Made by a program: the position numbers and the translations under genes
Notes under the pieces: generated by a model
What the model was told of the DNA's origin: nothing
The model's input: the letters and a program-made list of their open reading frames with translations, nothing else
Databases searched by the model: none
NCBI GenBank assembly: GCA_050248495.1
Contig: JBFWSG010000008.1
Span: forward strand, 1-64,000
Origin: DASYDU01 sp050248495
GTDB lineage: Bacteria > Planctomycetota > Planctomycetia > Pirellulales > Lacipirellulaceae
Direction of reading: 5' to 3'
Length of the DNA stretch: 64,000 nucleotides
Part shown: positions 23,132 through 31,794 of the stretch, piece after piece
Position numbering within the stretch: the first letter of the stretch is position 1
Layout of the letters: each line of letters opens with the position of its first letter

Positions 23132-23272
23132 AAGGGGTGTATGGGAGGATATGGTTCGGCAAGTAGCCGCATGATCGCGGCGCTCATGGCTTGCTGAGGG
23201 GGTAAGGTGCGATCGGCCAGCGTTGCGCACCGGGGGCTTTAGGGTGGCGTTCGTAGGCTTAGGAGTCAGCTA

Positions 23273-24088
23273 ATGATCGTTCGAACCGTTGAGACGCTGC
23301 GTCGAGTTTCTGCGCATACTTCATTTGCATCGCTCGCCCTAGCGGCTGGAGCGTTCTTATATGCAAGTCAGGCTTTTGCGGCCCCGATCAATTACGGCGA
23401 TTTCGCCGGCGCCACGGTGACCTATACGCAGGTCACGGAAGACGCGAACTCCGCCGGTGACGCCCCGCCGCTGTTTGGTCCTCCGACGGTGAGCGGTGAT
23501 TCGCTGGACTTCGATCCCGTTGGCTTCAGTGCCAGTGCCACTGGTGCCGGCGGCGTCGACATCACCGACGGTAATCTGCGGTTTGGCATCGTCGCCAAGC
23601 CAGGGGGTGCAATCAATCAAGTCATGCTTAACGAGGCCGGCGACACAACGCTTGCTGGTTTCGGCACCGACGCCACGTTTACCGCGGTTACCGCGCGAGG
23701 CGTGATTAGCATCACGGGTGTGGACGGCGCTGGCATCAATGTAGTCTCCACTCCTTTCTCGATGACGTTTTCACCCTCGGGTGGCACCTATGGTCTTGGC
23801 ACCGATGGTGGCGGTGGTCCGCTGTACGCCGCGGATTGGTCCGGTGGCATAGCGATTGACGTCGATGCCATCTTGACGTCCAAGAACATTCCGTTCAACC
23901 TTGGTGCCACGAAGGTTTCCATCAATTTGGACAATACGCTGATTGCCCTGTCGCAGAACGGCACGTTCTCACTGATCGCTAAGAAGGACTTCGGCGGCCT
24001 GAGCGTTACGGTGAACATCCCCGAGCCTTCGACCGTGTTGATGCTGGGCTTGGCCTCGATTGGTTTGGTGATCGCTCGCCGCAAGTAA
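23273..24088 (+). CDS. PEP-CTERM protein, paralog 2 of 3
   Basis: The 271-residue product has a signal peptide ending near AFAAPINYG and the shared body words DANSAGDAPPLFGPP, SGDSLDFDPVGF, GDTTLAGFG and GTYGLGTDGGGGPLY. It ends in KKDFGGLSVTVNIPEPS plus a hydrophobic helix and ARRK, the PEP-CTERM tail. The leader TTAGGAGTCAGCTAATG is nearly identical to that of paralog 1, so the ribosome binding site was duplicated too. The body is a predicted beta-sandwich-like secreted domain of unknown role. Confidence 0.85.
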   Translation: MIVRTVETLRRVSAHTSFASLALAAGAFLYASQAFAAPINYGDFAGATVTYTQVTEDANSAGDAPPLFGPPTVSGDSLDFDPVGFSASATGAGGVDITDGNLRFGIVAKPGGAINQVMLNEAGDTTLAGFGTDATFTAVTARGVISITGVDGAGINVVSTPFSMTFSPSGGTYGLGTDGGGGPLYAADWSGGIAIDVDAILTSKNIPFNLGATKVSINLDNTLIALSQNGTFSLIAKKDFGGLSVTVNIPEPSTVLMLGLASIGLVIARRK

Positions 24089-24182
24089 TTAATGCGATCC
24101 GCAGTCATCCGCCTGTCTTAGATCGTCCACTGGCCGTGCCGGATTCGGCGAGCCAGCCGGAAGGCTTGAAGTCTCAGAAGTG

Positions 24183-24217
24183 AAACCGACATTTGCCACA
24201 TGGGCAATTCGGTTTTG
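24183..24217 (+). terminator. Terminator-like hairpin after PEP-CTERM paralog 2
   Basis: AAACCGACATTTGCC and GGGCAATTCGGTTT pair over about 12 positions around ACAT and are followed by TTTTG. It lies about 95 bases after the stop. Confidence 0.45.
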
Positions 24218-24331
24218 ACCGATGGCAATCGATAGACGGTCCGTCAGACCGTCGTTCTAAAAGCTCGCCGGTCTTGGGCGTCGTACCGCGTGGCCGGTAA
24301 GATTTGCTCCGCATTTTTTGGCAGAAATTTG

Positions 24332-24360
24332 TTTACTTCTGTCGCGATGCGCTCTATGAT
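24332..24360 (+). promoter_or_regulatory. Putative sigma-70 promoter of PEP-CTERM paralog 3
   Basis: TTTACT (24332-24337), 17-base spacer, TATGAT (24355-24360), about 200 bases upstream of the gene as in the other two paralogs. Confidence 0.42.
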
Positions 24361-24556
24361 AATCGACTGTGGAGTCCCTGCGGTGGCAACGGCCGCTGCA
24401 GTGACGGCACACAGCGTGTAGCGCGCGGCTGCCTTCTTGCAGCTTCGCTTTTCCCGCTGGTTTTCCGGTCAATCGAAGAGGCGGTGTATCTATCCGTGCC
24501 CGTTAACGCTTGCTAACGCTGGCGCTAGACATTCTTTCGACGACAGGTAAGGTCCA

Positions 24557-25435
24557 ATGATCCGACACCTTGAAACTGCATCCTCGGTTTCTGGTCTCAT
24601 TTCGTCTTTGCGTTGTGGGTTTTCTGCCCGTGTGCGTCGCTCGCTCTGTGCCGCACTTGCTCTGCTCGCCGCGTCCTCGATTGCGGCTGTGAGCTCCCAA
24701 GCTGCTCCGATCAACTACGGAGACTTCATGGGCAACACGGTCACCTATCAAATGGTCCGTGAAGCGGCTAACTCGGCCGGCGACTCCGCGCCCCTCTTCG
24801 GTGCGCCGACGGTCTCGGGCGATTCGCTCGATTTCGACCCCGTGGGCTTCGGCGCTTCAACCACCGGCGGCGGTGTCGACATCACCGACGGCAACCTGGC
24901 CTTCATGGTCAAAGCCAAGCCGGGCAACGCCATCAACAACCTGCAGATTAGCGAAGCCGGCGACACAACGCTGGCTGGCTTTGGCAGCGACACCACGTAC
25001 TCGTCGGTCGCCATGCGGGGCATTCTCAACATCAGCGAAGTCGACTTTGCCGGCATCAACACGATCTCGCTGCCGATCTCGATCAGCAACTTCAGCCCGT
25101 CGGGTGGCACGTTCGGCCTGGGCACCGACGGCGGCGGCGGCCCGCTGTTCGCCAGCGGCTGGACCGGTTCGTTGTTAGTCGACCTGACCACGTCGAATCC
25201 GGTGATCGCCGCTGCATTCGCTAGCCAGGGCATCGTGCCGAAGACCGGCGTCACCAAGATCAGCGTCAACTTCGACAACACGTTGATCGCCATCAGCCAG
25301 GTCGGCACCTCGGCCACCATCGCCAAGAAGGACAACGGAGTGATCATCCGTACCAACATCCCCGAGCCGACCACCGGCTTGTTAGTCGCGTTGGGTCTCG
25401 CGCTGTGCGGCATGGTCACCCGCCGCGGCCGCTAA
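24557..25435 (+). CDS. PEP-CTERM protein, paralog 3 of 3
   Basis: The 292-residue product has an extended signal peptide ending near SSQAAPINYG, then the shared words NSAGDSAPLFGAP, SGDSLDFDPVGFGAS, GDTTLAGFG and GTFGLGTDGGGGPLF. The end IPEPTTGLLVALGLALCG plus TRRGR is a PEP-CTERM tail. It is complete up to its stop codon, which directly abuts the scaffold gap. The last 127 bases recur after the gap, so the apparent second copy of its end is probably an assembly effect. Confidence 0.85.
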   Translation: MIRHLETASSVSGLISSLRCGFSARVRRSLCAALALLAASSIAAVSSQAAPINYGDFMGNTVTYQMVREAANSAGDSAPLFGAPTVSGDSLDFDPVGFGASTTGGGVDITDGNLAFMVKAKPGNAINNLQISEAGDTTLAGFGSDTTYSSVAMRGILNISEVDFAGINTISLPISISNFSPSGGTFGLGTDGGGGPLFASGWTGSLLVDLTTSNPVIAAAFASQGIVPKTGVTKISVNFDNTLIAISQVGTSATIAKKDNGVIIRTNIPEPTTGLLVALGLALCGMVTRRGR

Positions 25436-25535
25436 NNNNNNNNNNNNNNNNNNNNNNNNNNNNNNNNNNNNNNNNNNNNNNNNNNNNNNNNNNNNNNNNN
25501 NNNNNNNNNNNNNNNNNNNNNNNNNNNNNNNNNNN
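25436..25535. other. Scaffold gap of 100 N
   Basis: Exactly 100 Ns, the conventional length for a gap of unknown size. The sequence on the left ends with the stop codon of paralog 3; the sequence on the right begins with an identical 127-base copy of that gene's end. Confidence 0.95.
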
Positions 25536-25662
25536 CTCGGCCACCATCGCCAAGAAGGACAACGGAGTGATCATCCGTACCAACATCCCCGAGCCGACCA
25601 CCGGCTTGTTAGTCGCGTTGGGTCTCGCGCTGTGCGGCATGGTCACCCGCCGCGGCCGCTAA
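25536..25662 (+). pseudogene. Duplicated 3' end of PEP-CTERM paralog 3 (probable assembly overlap)
   Basis: These 127 bases are identical to 25309-25435 and encode only the last 41 residues with the PEP-CTERM tail. The most economical reading is that two contigs overlap by a k-mer length and were joined with Ns instead of being merged. The alternative is the end of a genuine fourth paralog collapsed in assembly. Confidence 0.7.
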
Positions 25663-25672
25663 CAGTCCATTG

Positions 25673-25750
25673 AAAAAGGTGCCTGGAACTCTACGGCACT
25701 CGATTCACTTCGGAACCTAGCGTGCCTCCAAAGTTCCAGGCACCCTTTTT
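25673..25750 (+). terminator. Strong hairpin terminator after the PEP-CTERM genes
   Basis: AAAAAGGTGCCTGGAACT pairs with AGTTCCAGGCACCCTTTTT across a ~40-base loop. The T-run on the plus strand and the A-run on the other arm suit termination from both sides, and the next gene is convergent. Confidence 0.7.
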
Positions 25751-25874
25751 AACGGGCCGCTAAGGGGCGCTCGCTCTTTTGGATTGCTGCGGACTGCTTT
25801 AGTTGCTCCGGACGGTTTGAATTGCATCGGACTTCGCGCTGCCGGCATGAATCTGCGCAGAGTCCGACTTCCCG

Positions 25875-28193
25875 CTATCGATTCGCCGACAGTTCGTGCG
25901 CCCGTCGCACGAGCTCCACAAACTCGGCGCGATAACCGTGCGGATCCGCTCCCAAGTTAGCGGCCGCAATCTCGGCGGCCTGGTCGAAGTTGGCCGTGCC
26001 CTTGAATTCCGAGCCGCGGAGCAGCAGGCCGAACTCCGCGACGGCGGCCGCGAACTGAAGCTCGCGTGAGGCCTCCGGAAAGCCCGTCTGCGAGTCGACC
26101 ACAGGCCATTCGAGCTTTCGGCTCGTATCGTCTTCCGGCTCCTTGTAGCGCATCTTGAGCGTCAGCAGCTCGTCGCTCGCCGGCTTATCGGCGGTGCCCG
26201 CCTTCTCGCTCTCCGCCACCTGGTACTTGAGCTCGTCCACGGCCGGAACAATCGTCGGCACGCCGGCGGGGACGATTTCGTAGAGCGCGGTGACCGTGTG
26301 CCCGGCCCCGATTTCGCCGGCGTCCTTCGTGTCGTCGTTGAAGTCCTCGGTCCGCAGCAGCCGGTTCTCGTAGCCAACCAGGCGGTAGGCGGCGACGTGG
26401 GCCGGGTTGAACTCGACCCGCAGCTTCACGTCCTTGGCGATCGTGATCAGCGTACCGGTCAGCTCCTCGACGAGCACCTTGCGGGCCTCGCGGAGGCTGT
26501 CGACGTAGTGGTGATTGCCGTTGCCGCGGTCGGCGATCGTCTGCATCATCGCGTCGTTCAGATTGCCGCGGCCGAACCCCAGCACCGACAAAAAGACCTT
26601 CGTATCCTTGGCTTTCTGGGCTACGAGCCGCTCCAGCTCGGCCGTGCTGGTGACGCCCACGTTGAAGTCGCCGTCGGTGCACAAGACGACGCGATTCGTG
26701 CCGCCGGGGATGAAATGATCCTCGGCGATCTGGTAGGCGAGCTGGATGCCGGCCCCGCCCGCGGTCGACCCGCCGGCCCGCAGCCGATCGAGCGTGGCGA
26801 GGATCGTCTGCTGCTGGTCGCCGCGCGTGCTCGGCAAAGCCAGCCCCTCGCTCGAAGCATAGACGACGATCGCCACGCGGTCATTTTCTCCCAGCTCCCG
26901 CGTAAGCTGCCGCAGGCCGTCGACCACCAGCGGCAGCTTGTTCGGCTCGTCCATCGAACCCGACACGTCGACCAGGAATACCAGGTTCGACGGCGGCCGC
27001 TTGTCGCGCTCGATCTCGCGGCCCTTGACCGCGATCCGCACCAGCCGATGCTCGGCGGCCCAGGGACAGCCGGCCACTTCGACGTGGGCGGCGAAGGGCG
27101 CTTCGTCCCCGGCCGCCGGCGGTGCGTAATCGTAGTCGAAATAGTTCAGCAGCTCCTCGATCCGCACGGCATCGGGCGGCGGCAACTGACGCTCGTCGCG
27201 GAGAAACTGCCGCACGTTGGCGTAAGAGGCCGTATCGACGTCGATCGAGAAGGTCGAAACCGCCTCGCCGCCGACGGCCCGCACGAACGGATTCTCGTAG
27301 ATCCGCGTGTATTGGTCGCCCGGCGAACCGGGGCCGGTGCCCAAAACACCGTACTGCAGCCGGCGTAGATCTGAAGCCGGATGAATCGCTTCCAAATCAA
27401 CGCCGCTCTGGTCGATGAGCACATTTCGTGAACGCCTATACTTCATGAGCCCCTGCTGTGCCTGGCGCTGATAGGCCTCAGCAAAGCTTTGATTCGCAGA
27501 CACACTGTCCGCAAGTTGCGGGATCGCTGTCCCGCTGCCGTCGCTCAGTGTGACCAAGTGTTTCAATTGGGCATCAGCGTTCGGCGATGAGGCGTTCCAC
27601 CGATATCCGAACGAGATGTTTTTTTCGACCGGCGGCGCGACGCTCGGCGGTGTTGCCGTCGCGGCGCCCTGAAACCCGCCCGAGGCAGGGTCGGCGCCGG
27701 CGGATGCCGATAACGCTTCCGATTCCGCGGCAACCGGCACACTGCTTCGATTCCCCTCTTTCGATCGGCCCCCCGCATCAATCTTGCTCGATTGCCAAGG
27801 GCCCTGTGCGTCGTTAACGACGACAGAGATGTCGATTTCCTCCTCGCTCGAAATTGGCCGCGTCAATACGCGGTTCATCTTCGCGACCGTGCTCGACCTC
27901 GACCCCATGTGCTCCTTGTAGCGGTTTTCTTGCGGCGTCAACATCATGGGAATGGCAATGATTAGCGATGCCGCGACCGCCAGCAGGGTCATCCTCCGAA
28001 CGCGCGACGATTTGCCGAACGAAGCCTGAGCAGGCGTCGCCGCCGTCAGTTTCGCGTCGGCCGCCAAAATGCGCGGCGCTAGGTCGGGTGGCACTTCTCG
28101 GCCGACGACCTCCGCCAAAGCGCGGTCCAGTAGCCGGTCCTGCAAGTCCTCGGCGTCGGTTTCGTCGATCGTGCGGTCTTGATTCTCTCTCAT
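25875..28193 (-). CDS. Membrane vWA-domain protein (YfbK-like) with anti-sigma-like N-terminus
   Basis: The 772-residue product starts with a charged cytoplasmic region (RLLDRALAEVVGREVPPDLAPRIL), then a single membrane helix (about residues 68-87), a Ser/Pro-rich linker and a large outer part. That part contains a VWF_N-type segment (FSIDVDTASYANVRQFL), a von Willebrand A domain with the MIDAS motif DVSGSM (about residue 411) and a DUF3520-like C-terminus. This is the Ca-activated/YfbK arrangement. The gene is 15 bases downstream of an ECF sigma factor on the same strand, so the N-terminal part may hold the sigma factor at the membrane. That is inference. Metal-dependent ligand binding by the vWA domain is likely. 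Confidence 0.88.
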   Translation of the reverse strand: MRENQDRTIDETDAEDLQDRLLDRALAEVVGREVPPDLAPRILAADAKLTAATPAQASFGKSSRVRRMTLLAVAASLIIAIPMMLTPQENRYKEHMGSRSSTVAKMNRVLTRPISSEEEIDISVVVNDAQGPWQSSKIDAGGRSKEGNRSSVPVAAESEALSASAGADPASGGFQGAATATPPSVAPPVEKNISFGYRWNASSPNADAQLKHLVTLSDGSGTAIPQLADSVSANQSFAEAYQRQAQQGLMKYRRSRNVLIDQSGVDLEAIHPASDLRRLQYGVLGTGPGSPGDQYTRIYENPFVRAVGGEAVSTFSIDVDTASYANVRQFLRDERQLPPPDAVRIEELLNYFDYDYAPPAAGDEAPFAAHVEVAGCPWAAEHRLVRIAVKGREIERDKRPPSNLVFLVDVSGSMDEPNKLPLVVDGLRQLTRELGENDRVAIVVYASSEGLALPSTRGDQQQTILATLDRLRAGGSTAGGAGIQLAYQIAEDHFIPGGTNRVVLCTDGDFNVGVTSTAELERLVAQKAKDTKVFLSVLGFGRGNLNDAMMQTIADRGNGNHHYVDSLREARKVLVEELTGTLITIAKDVKLRVEFNPAHVAAYRLVGYENRLLRTEDFNDDTKDAGEIGAGHTVTALYEIVPAGVPTIVPAVDELKYQVAESEKAGTADKPASDELLTLKMRYKEPEDDTSRKLEWPVVDSQTGFPEASRELQFAAAVAEFGLLLRGSEFKGTANFDQAAEIAAANLGADPHGYRAEFVELVRRAHELSANR

Positions 28194-28208
28194 GGCAATC
28201 TCTCGTAG

Positions 28209-28847
28209 CTATTTCTTATCTGGTCGGTCGGCGCTGTTGATTTTTCGTTCCACGCATTCGCGGAGCAGTTCCCGCGTGCGGCGCAGCAGCGATTTCACAC
28301 CGTCCGGTTTCATTTCCAGCCGCTCGGCGATCGCTTCGCGGCTCGCGCCGCTGCGATAGTGGAGCTCGATCGCGTCGCGGGGCCGGCCGGAGAGCTCGTC
28401 AGTACACTCGCGGAGGGCGGCCAGGTAATCGCTGAGGCTGCCATCCTCACCGGCGGATGCGGCCCACACCGCTTCAGCGGCCTCCACTTCGACGGTGCTC
28501 ACTTGCCGCCTTTGCCGTCGCCGCAGCACCAGAAGCTGGTTGCGGGCGACGCTGCGGAGGTAGGCCGCCGTCTGTTGCAAGTCGCGCTCTTCGAAATCGG
28601 AGCGGGCGACCGCCAGGAAGGTCTCCTGAGTGAGGTCATCCGCCTCCGAGGCCGTGGCCCCCAAATACCGCACATAGCGCCAAATGCCCGCCTGGTGCCG
28701 CTGGATCAGGCCGACAAGGCTGCACGTCGGCGGAGCGGACAGCGGCGATTCCGCGGCCGTCTGGCCTGGCGGCGGCTGCCCTGCCGATAGTTGCCCTGTC
28801 GCTGGTGGCTCATCCGGCGAATGCGGCGGTGCTTCGAGGGCCGTCAT
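28209..28847 (-). CDS. ECF-type RNA polymerase sigma factor
   Basis: The 212-residue product has a Pro-rich N-terminal extension of about 40 residues, sigma region 2 (RYVRYLGATASEADDLTQ and the following ETFL segment) and region 4 with a helix-turn-helix (REAIAERLEMKPDGVKSLLR). Region 3 is absent, as usual in extracytoplasmic-function sigma factors. It is the first gene of a two-gene operon with the vWA membrane protein, its likely regulator. Target promoters are not predictable. Confidence 0.88.
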   Translation of the reverse strand: MTALEAPPHSPDEPPATGQLSAGQPPPGQTAAESPLSAPPTCSLVGLIQRHQAGIWRYVRYLGATASEADDLTQETFLAVARSDFEERDLQQTAAYLRSVARNQLLVLRRRQRRQVSTVEVEAAEAVWAASAGEDGSLSDYLAALRECTDELSGRPRDAIELHYRSGASREAIAERLEMKPDGVKSLLRRTRELLRECVERKINSADRPDKK

Positions 28848-28891
28848 ACCCCTTAGAGTGCGCGCGGCGGCAAAAAGGGTCCCAGAAAAAA

Positions 28892-28946
28892 GAGATCAGA
28901 GGTCAGAAATCAGAGATCAGATTCGCAATCTGACCTCTGACCTCTT
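28892..28946. repeat. Hairpin of AGATCAGAGGTCAGA words
   Basis: GAGATCAGAGGTCAGA and its partner TCTGACCTCTGACCTCTT form a long stem from degenerate 7-8 bp words. It lies between the sigma-factor start and the mqnE end. Confidence 0.6.
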
Positions 28947-28948
28947 CC

Positions 28949-30091
28949 TCAAACTCCCGCGGTGATCGCCTCGCCAGCTTGCCAGCGCTCGCCGTCGCGT
29001 TCGATGCGGCGATACAGCGTGTCGCGTTCGACCGGCTCCCGGCCCGCCTCGACGATCAGGCGGCGAATCGCTTCGACCGACAGAATCTCGGGCGTCGTGG
29101 CCCCGGCGTCGTGGTAGATCAGCTCGTGCCGCACCGTGCCGTCGAGGTCGTCCGCCCCGTAGGACAGGGCGACCTGGGCCGTGCCGATGCCGAGCATGAT
29201 CCAGTAGGCCTTCACGTGCGCGATGTTGTCGAGCATCAGCCGGCTCACGGCCATCGTCCGCAAATCGACCAGGCTCGAAGGCTTCTTGATGTGGGCGAGG
29301 CCAGTGTTCTCCGGATGAAACGCGAGCGGGATGAACGTCTGGAAGCCACCCGTCTCGTCCTGCAGCTCGCGGAGGCGGATCAGATGGTCGATGCGGTGGT
29401 AGGGCTGCTCGATGTGGCCGTAGAGCATCGTGCAGTTCGAGCGCAGGCCGAGCTCGTGGGCCGTGCGATGGGTCTCGAACCAGCGACGGGAGTCGGCCTT
29501 GTGCTCGCAGATTTGGTTGCGAACCTCGGGGTGAAAAATCTCCGCCCCACCGCCGGGCAGGCTGCCAAGCCCGGCCTCGACCATGTCCTCCAGCACGCCG
29601 CGGACGCTCTTATTGGTAAGCCGGCAGAACCAATCGATCTCGACCGGCGTCCAGGCCTTGAGATGTAGCTCGGGGTAGGTCTCGTGAAGCATGCGGATGA
29701 TGTTCAAATACCAGTCGTACTTCCTCTGGTGATGCAGCCCGCCGACGATGTGCATCTCGGTGCAGCCGGCTCGCGACGCCTCGGCCCCGCGGGCCAAAAT
29801 CTGTTCGTCGCTCATCGCGTACCCTTTCGAATCCCGTAGATTCGAGCGGAACGCGCAGAACGTGCAGCGGTAGACGCAGATGTTCGTCGGGTTCAGATGG
29901 GTGTTGATGTTGTAATAGGCCGAGTTGCCGTTCTTCCGCTCGCGGACCAGGTTCGCCAGCTCCCCCAGCTCCGGCAGCGGCACCTCGGGCGATTCGAGCA
30001 CGAGGCCGTCGTCGAACGAAAGCCGCTCGCCGGCTTCAACTTTTTCGCGGATGGGAGCCAGGAGCGGTGTGGAGGTGCGGAGCATAGACAT
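28949..30091 (-). CDS. mqnE: Aminodeoxyfutalosine synthase
   Basis: The 380-residue radical-SAM enzyme joins 3-(1-carboxyvinyloxy)benzoate to an adenosyl radical in the futalosine route to menaquinone. The [4Fe-4S] motif is CVYRCTFCAF (C72-x3-C76-x2-C79), followed by EMHIVGGLHH, a diagnostic MqnE/MqnC segment, and GSLPGGGAEIF. It is first among the menaquinone genes mqnE-mqnP-ubiX-menG that run on one strand with small gaps. The first ATG (30091) overlaps the arm of a repeat; ATG at 30085 is an equal candidate. Confidence 0.93.
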   Translation of the reverse strand: MSMLRTSTPLLAPIREKVEAGERLSFDDGLVLESPEVPLPELGELANLVRERKNGNSAYYNINTHLNPTNICVYRCTFCAFRSNLRDSKGYAMSDEQILARGAEASRAGCTEMHIVGGLHHQRKYDWYLNIIRMLHETYPELHLKAWTPVEIDWFCRLTNKSVRGVLEDMVEAGLGSLPGGGAEIFHPEVRNQICEHKADSRRWFETHRTAHELGLRSNCTMLYGHIEQPYHRIDHLIRLRELQDETGGFQTFIPLAFHPENTGLAHIKKPSSLVDLRTMAVSRLMLDNIAHVKAYWIMLGIGTAQVALSYGADDLDGTVRHELIYHDAGATTPEILSVEAIRRLIVEAGREPVERDTLYRRIERDGERWQAGEAITAGV

Positions 30092-30162
30092 TCGTCATTC
30101 GTCATTCGAGCTTCGTCATTTCACGTGCGGAAATGACGAATGACTAATGTCGAATGACGAAT
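30088..30162. repeat. ATTCGTCATTCG hairpin upstream of mqnE
   Basis: ATTCGTCATTCGTCATTCG faces AATGACGAATGACTAATG and CGAATGACGAAT. This word family also builds the elements at 33513-33636, 44091-44203 and 61608-61772. Confidence 0.65.
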
Positions 30163-30201
30163 CGGGTTGGAGAAATTCTTGCGGGATCGGGCCCATTAGT
30201 A

Positions 30202-31104
30202 TCATCGATGACCCAACAGCAGGTCCAGACTGCCAACCGCAAACAGCCCCAGGCTGATCACCGCATTCACGCGAAAAAAGGCGAGATTTACGCGTGACAG
30301 GTCGTCCGGCCGCACCAGTGAATGTTCATAGACGAGCAGTAGTGCCACCGCCGCAATGCCCGCCCAGTACAGCCAGCCCAGCGGCGGATACACCAGCGGC
30401 AAAGCGGCCAGGAACGCGATCGTGACGACGTGGCAGGCTGCAGCCAATCGTAAGGCCCCGGACACCCCCAGCCGCACCGGCACGCTGTGGAGCTTTGCCT
30501 TTGCGTCTGACTCGTAATCCTGACAGGCATAGATGATGTCGAACCCGGCCACCCAGCTCAGCACCGCCCCGCCCAGAACGAGCGGCGGCAACAGGTCCGC
30601 CGGTTCGGCGAGCACCGCGTCGCCGCGAATGGCGATCCACGCGGCCACGGGCGAGAGCGCGAGCGCCGCGCCGAGCCAGAAGTGGGCCAGCGACGTGAAC
30701 CGTTTCGTGTAGCTGTAGCCGGCGAGAAATGCGAGCACAGGCACAGACAGATACAAAGGCAGCCGGTTCGGCAGGAACAACAGCGTCGCTGCGACGAAGC
30801 CCATCGCGCTAGCGGCGGCAAATGCAGCGACACTCGCAACGCTCAAAATCCCGGCCGGCAAGTGTCGCCCCGCCGTCCGAGGATTCGCCGCGTCGAGCTT
30901 GCGATCCGCCAGCCGGTTCGCGGCCATGGCGAAACTGCGGGCGGTGGCCATGCTCAAGAGGATGCCAAGGAGTTGCTGCCAGCGAAACGGCGCGAGCTGC
31001 CACGCCATCACGGCCGCCAACAGAGCAAACGGCAGCGCGAAGATCGTATGCGAGAAGCGGATTAGCTCGAGGAAATAGCGAATGGTGCGAAGCATTGTAT
31101 TCAA
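30202..31104 (-). CDS. mqnP: UbiA-family prenyltransferase, menaquinone type (MqnP)
   Basis: The 300-residue integral membrane protein attaches a polyprenyl chain to the quinone ring. Both Asp-rich motifs of the UbiA family are present: NRLADRKLDAANPRTAG (N-x-x-x-D-x-x-x-D) and DIIYACQDYESDAKAKL (D-x6-D-x3-D), with eight to nine hydrophobic helices. Its place between mqnE and a UbiX homolog, in an organism using the futalosine route, argues for MqnP over UbiA proper. Length matches the family. Confidence 0.88.
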   Translation of the reverse strand: MNTMLRTIRYFLELIRFSHTIFALPFALLAAVMAWQLAPFRWQQLLGILLSMATARSFAMAANRLADRKLDAANPRTAGRHLPAGILSVASVAAFAAASAMGFVAATLLFLPNRLPLYLSVPVLAFLAGYSYTKRFTSLAHFWLGAALALSPVAAWIAIRGDAVLAEPADLLPPLVLGGAVLSWVAGFDIIYACQDYESDAKAKLHSVPVRLGVSGALRLAAACHVVTIAFLAALPLVYPPLGWLYWAGIAAVALLLVYEHSLVRPDDLSRVNLAFFRVNAVISLGLFAVGSLDLLLGHR

Positions 31105-31111
31105 CTCTTGA

Positions 31112-31182
31112 AGCGAGCCGGGGCGTCCTCGCCCCCGATCTGACGCGCCGCAATCACGGGGGCGAGGACGCCCCGGCTCGCT
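31112..31182. repeat. Palindromic pair of the GGGGGCGAGGACGCCCC family
   Basis: AGCGAGCCGGGGCGTCCTCG (left) and CGAGGACGCCCCGGCTCGCT (right) are exact reverse complements around ~20 bases, and each arm is itself a hairpin. Relatives at 55152-55178 (inside nnrE) and 55523-55548. Confidence 0.75.
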
Positions 31183-31185
31183 GGC

Positions 31186-31794
31186 TTACTTGTCCTTCTC
31201 TCCCCAGCGTTTCGTGAGCGTGTACTCGACGCCCAGTTGATCGCAAATCCGTGCCACCACGAAATCCACGAGATCGCTCACCTCGCGCACGCCGTGATAC
31301 CAGCCCGGCGACGCCGGTAGCACCACGCCGCCCGCCTCCGTGACGCGGCGCATGTTGTCGATATGGGCCAGCGACAATGGCGTCTCCCGCGGCACCAGCA
31401 CCAGCTTGCGGCGTTCCTTCAAGTGGACCTCGGCCGCCCGCTGGATGAGGTTGCCCGCCGCACCGGCCGCGATCGCACTGAGGGTCGTTCCGCTCGTCGG
31501 GCAGATCACCATGCCGCCGGTGAGAAACGAGCCGCTCGCCATCGGGGCCATGAAGTCTTGCCAGTGAAAGTACGTGATCGAGCCGCGGGCCTCCCTTGCG
31601 GCCGGCAACAACTGCGAGATTTCGAACTTGTCGAGATCAATCGCCAGCGCGAGTTCCTGCCGAATCACATCCCGGCCCGAGGGGCTGATCGACAGGTGCA
31701 CGTCGCGGCCGGCGGCACGCAGCACCTCCAGCAGCCGCACGGCATACACCGCACCGCTCGCACCCGTCACGCCAACGCAAATAGGTCGCGTCAT
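31186..31794 (-). CDS. ubiX: UbiX-type flavin prenyltransferase (MqnM-like)
   Basis: The 202-residue protein makes prenylated FMN, the cofactor of UbiD-type decarboxylases. It shows VGVTGASGAVYAVRLL at the N-terminus, PTSGTTLSAIAAG, NLIQRAAEVHLKERRKLVLVPRE and TPLSLAHIDNMRRV, all diagnostic of UbiX. In the futalosine pathway the corresponding role is filled by MqnM. The start ATG overlaps the stop of menG by four bases (ATGA). The frame open upstream of 31794 belongs to menG in another frame. Confidence 0.94.
   Translation of the reverse strand: MTRPICVGVTGASGAVYAVRLLEVLRAAGRDVHLSISPSGRDVIRQELALAIDLDKFEISQLLPAAREARGSITYFHWQDFMAPMASGSFLTGGMVICPTSGTTLSAIAAGAAGNLIQRAAEVHLKERRKLVLVPRETPLSLAHIDNMRRVTEAGGVVLPASPGWYHGVREVSDLVDFVVARICDQLGVEYTLTKRWGEKDK

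Larger units (their letters stand above)
24089..24556 (+). other. Spacer between PEP-CTERM paralogs 2 and 3
   Basis: About 470 bases without a gene. It holds a terminator-like hairpin at 24183-24217 and a promoter-like pair at 24332-24360, so paralog 3 is probably transcribed separately. Confidence 0.5.

Noticed and set aside
25536..25662. A fourth PEP-CTERM gene after the gap
   Set aside because: Identical over exactly 127 bases to the preceding gene end, which fits a contig overlap better than a separate gene.
26298..27368. 356-codon plus-strand frame opposite the vWA gene
   Set aside because: Antisense shadow; the minus-strand vWA protein has clear domains over the same bases.
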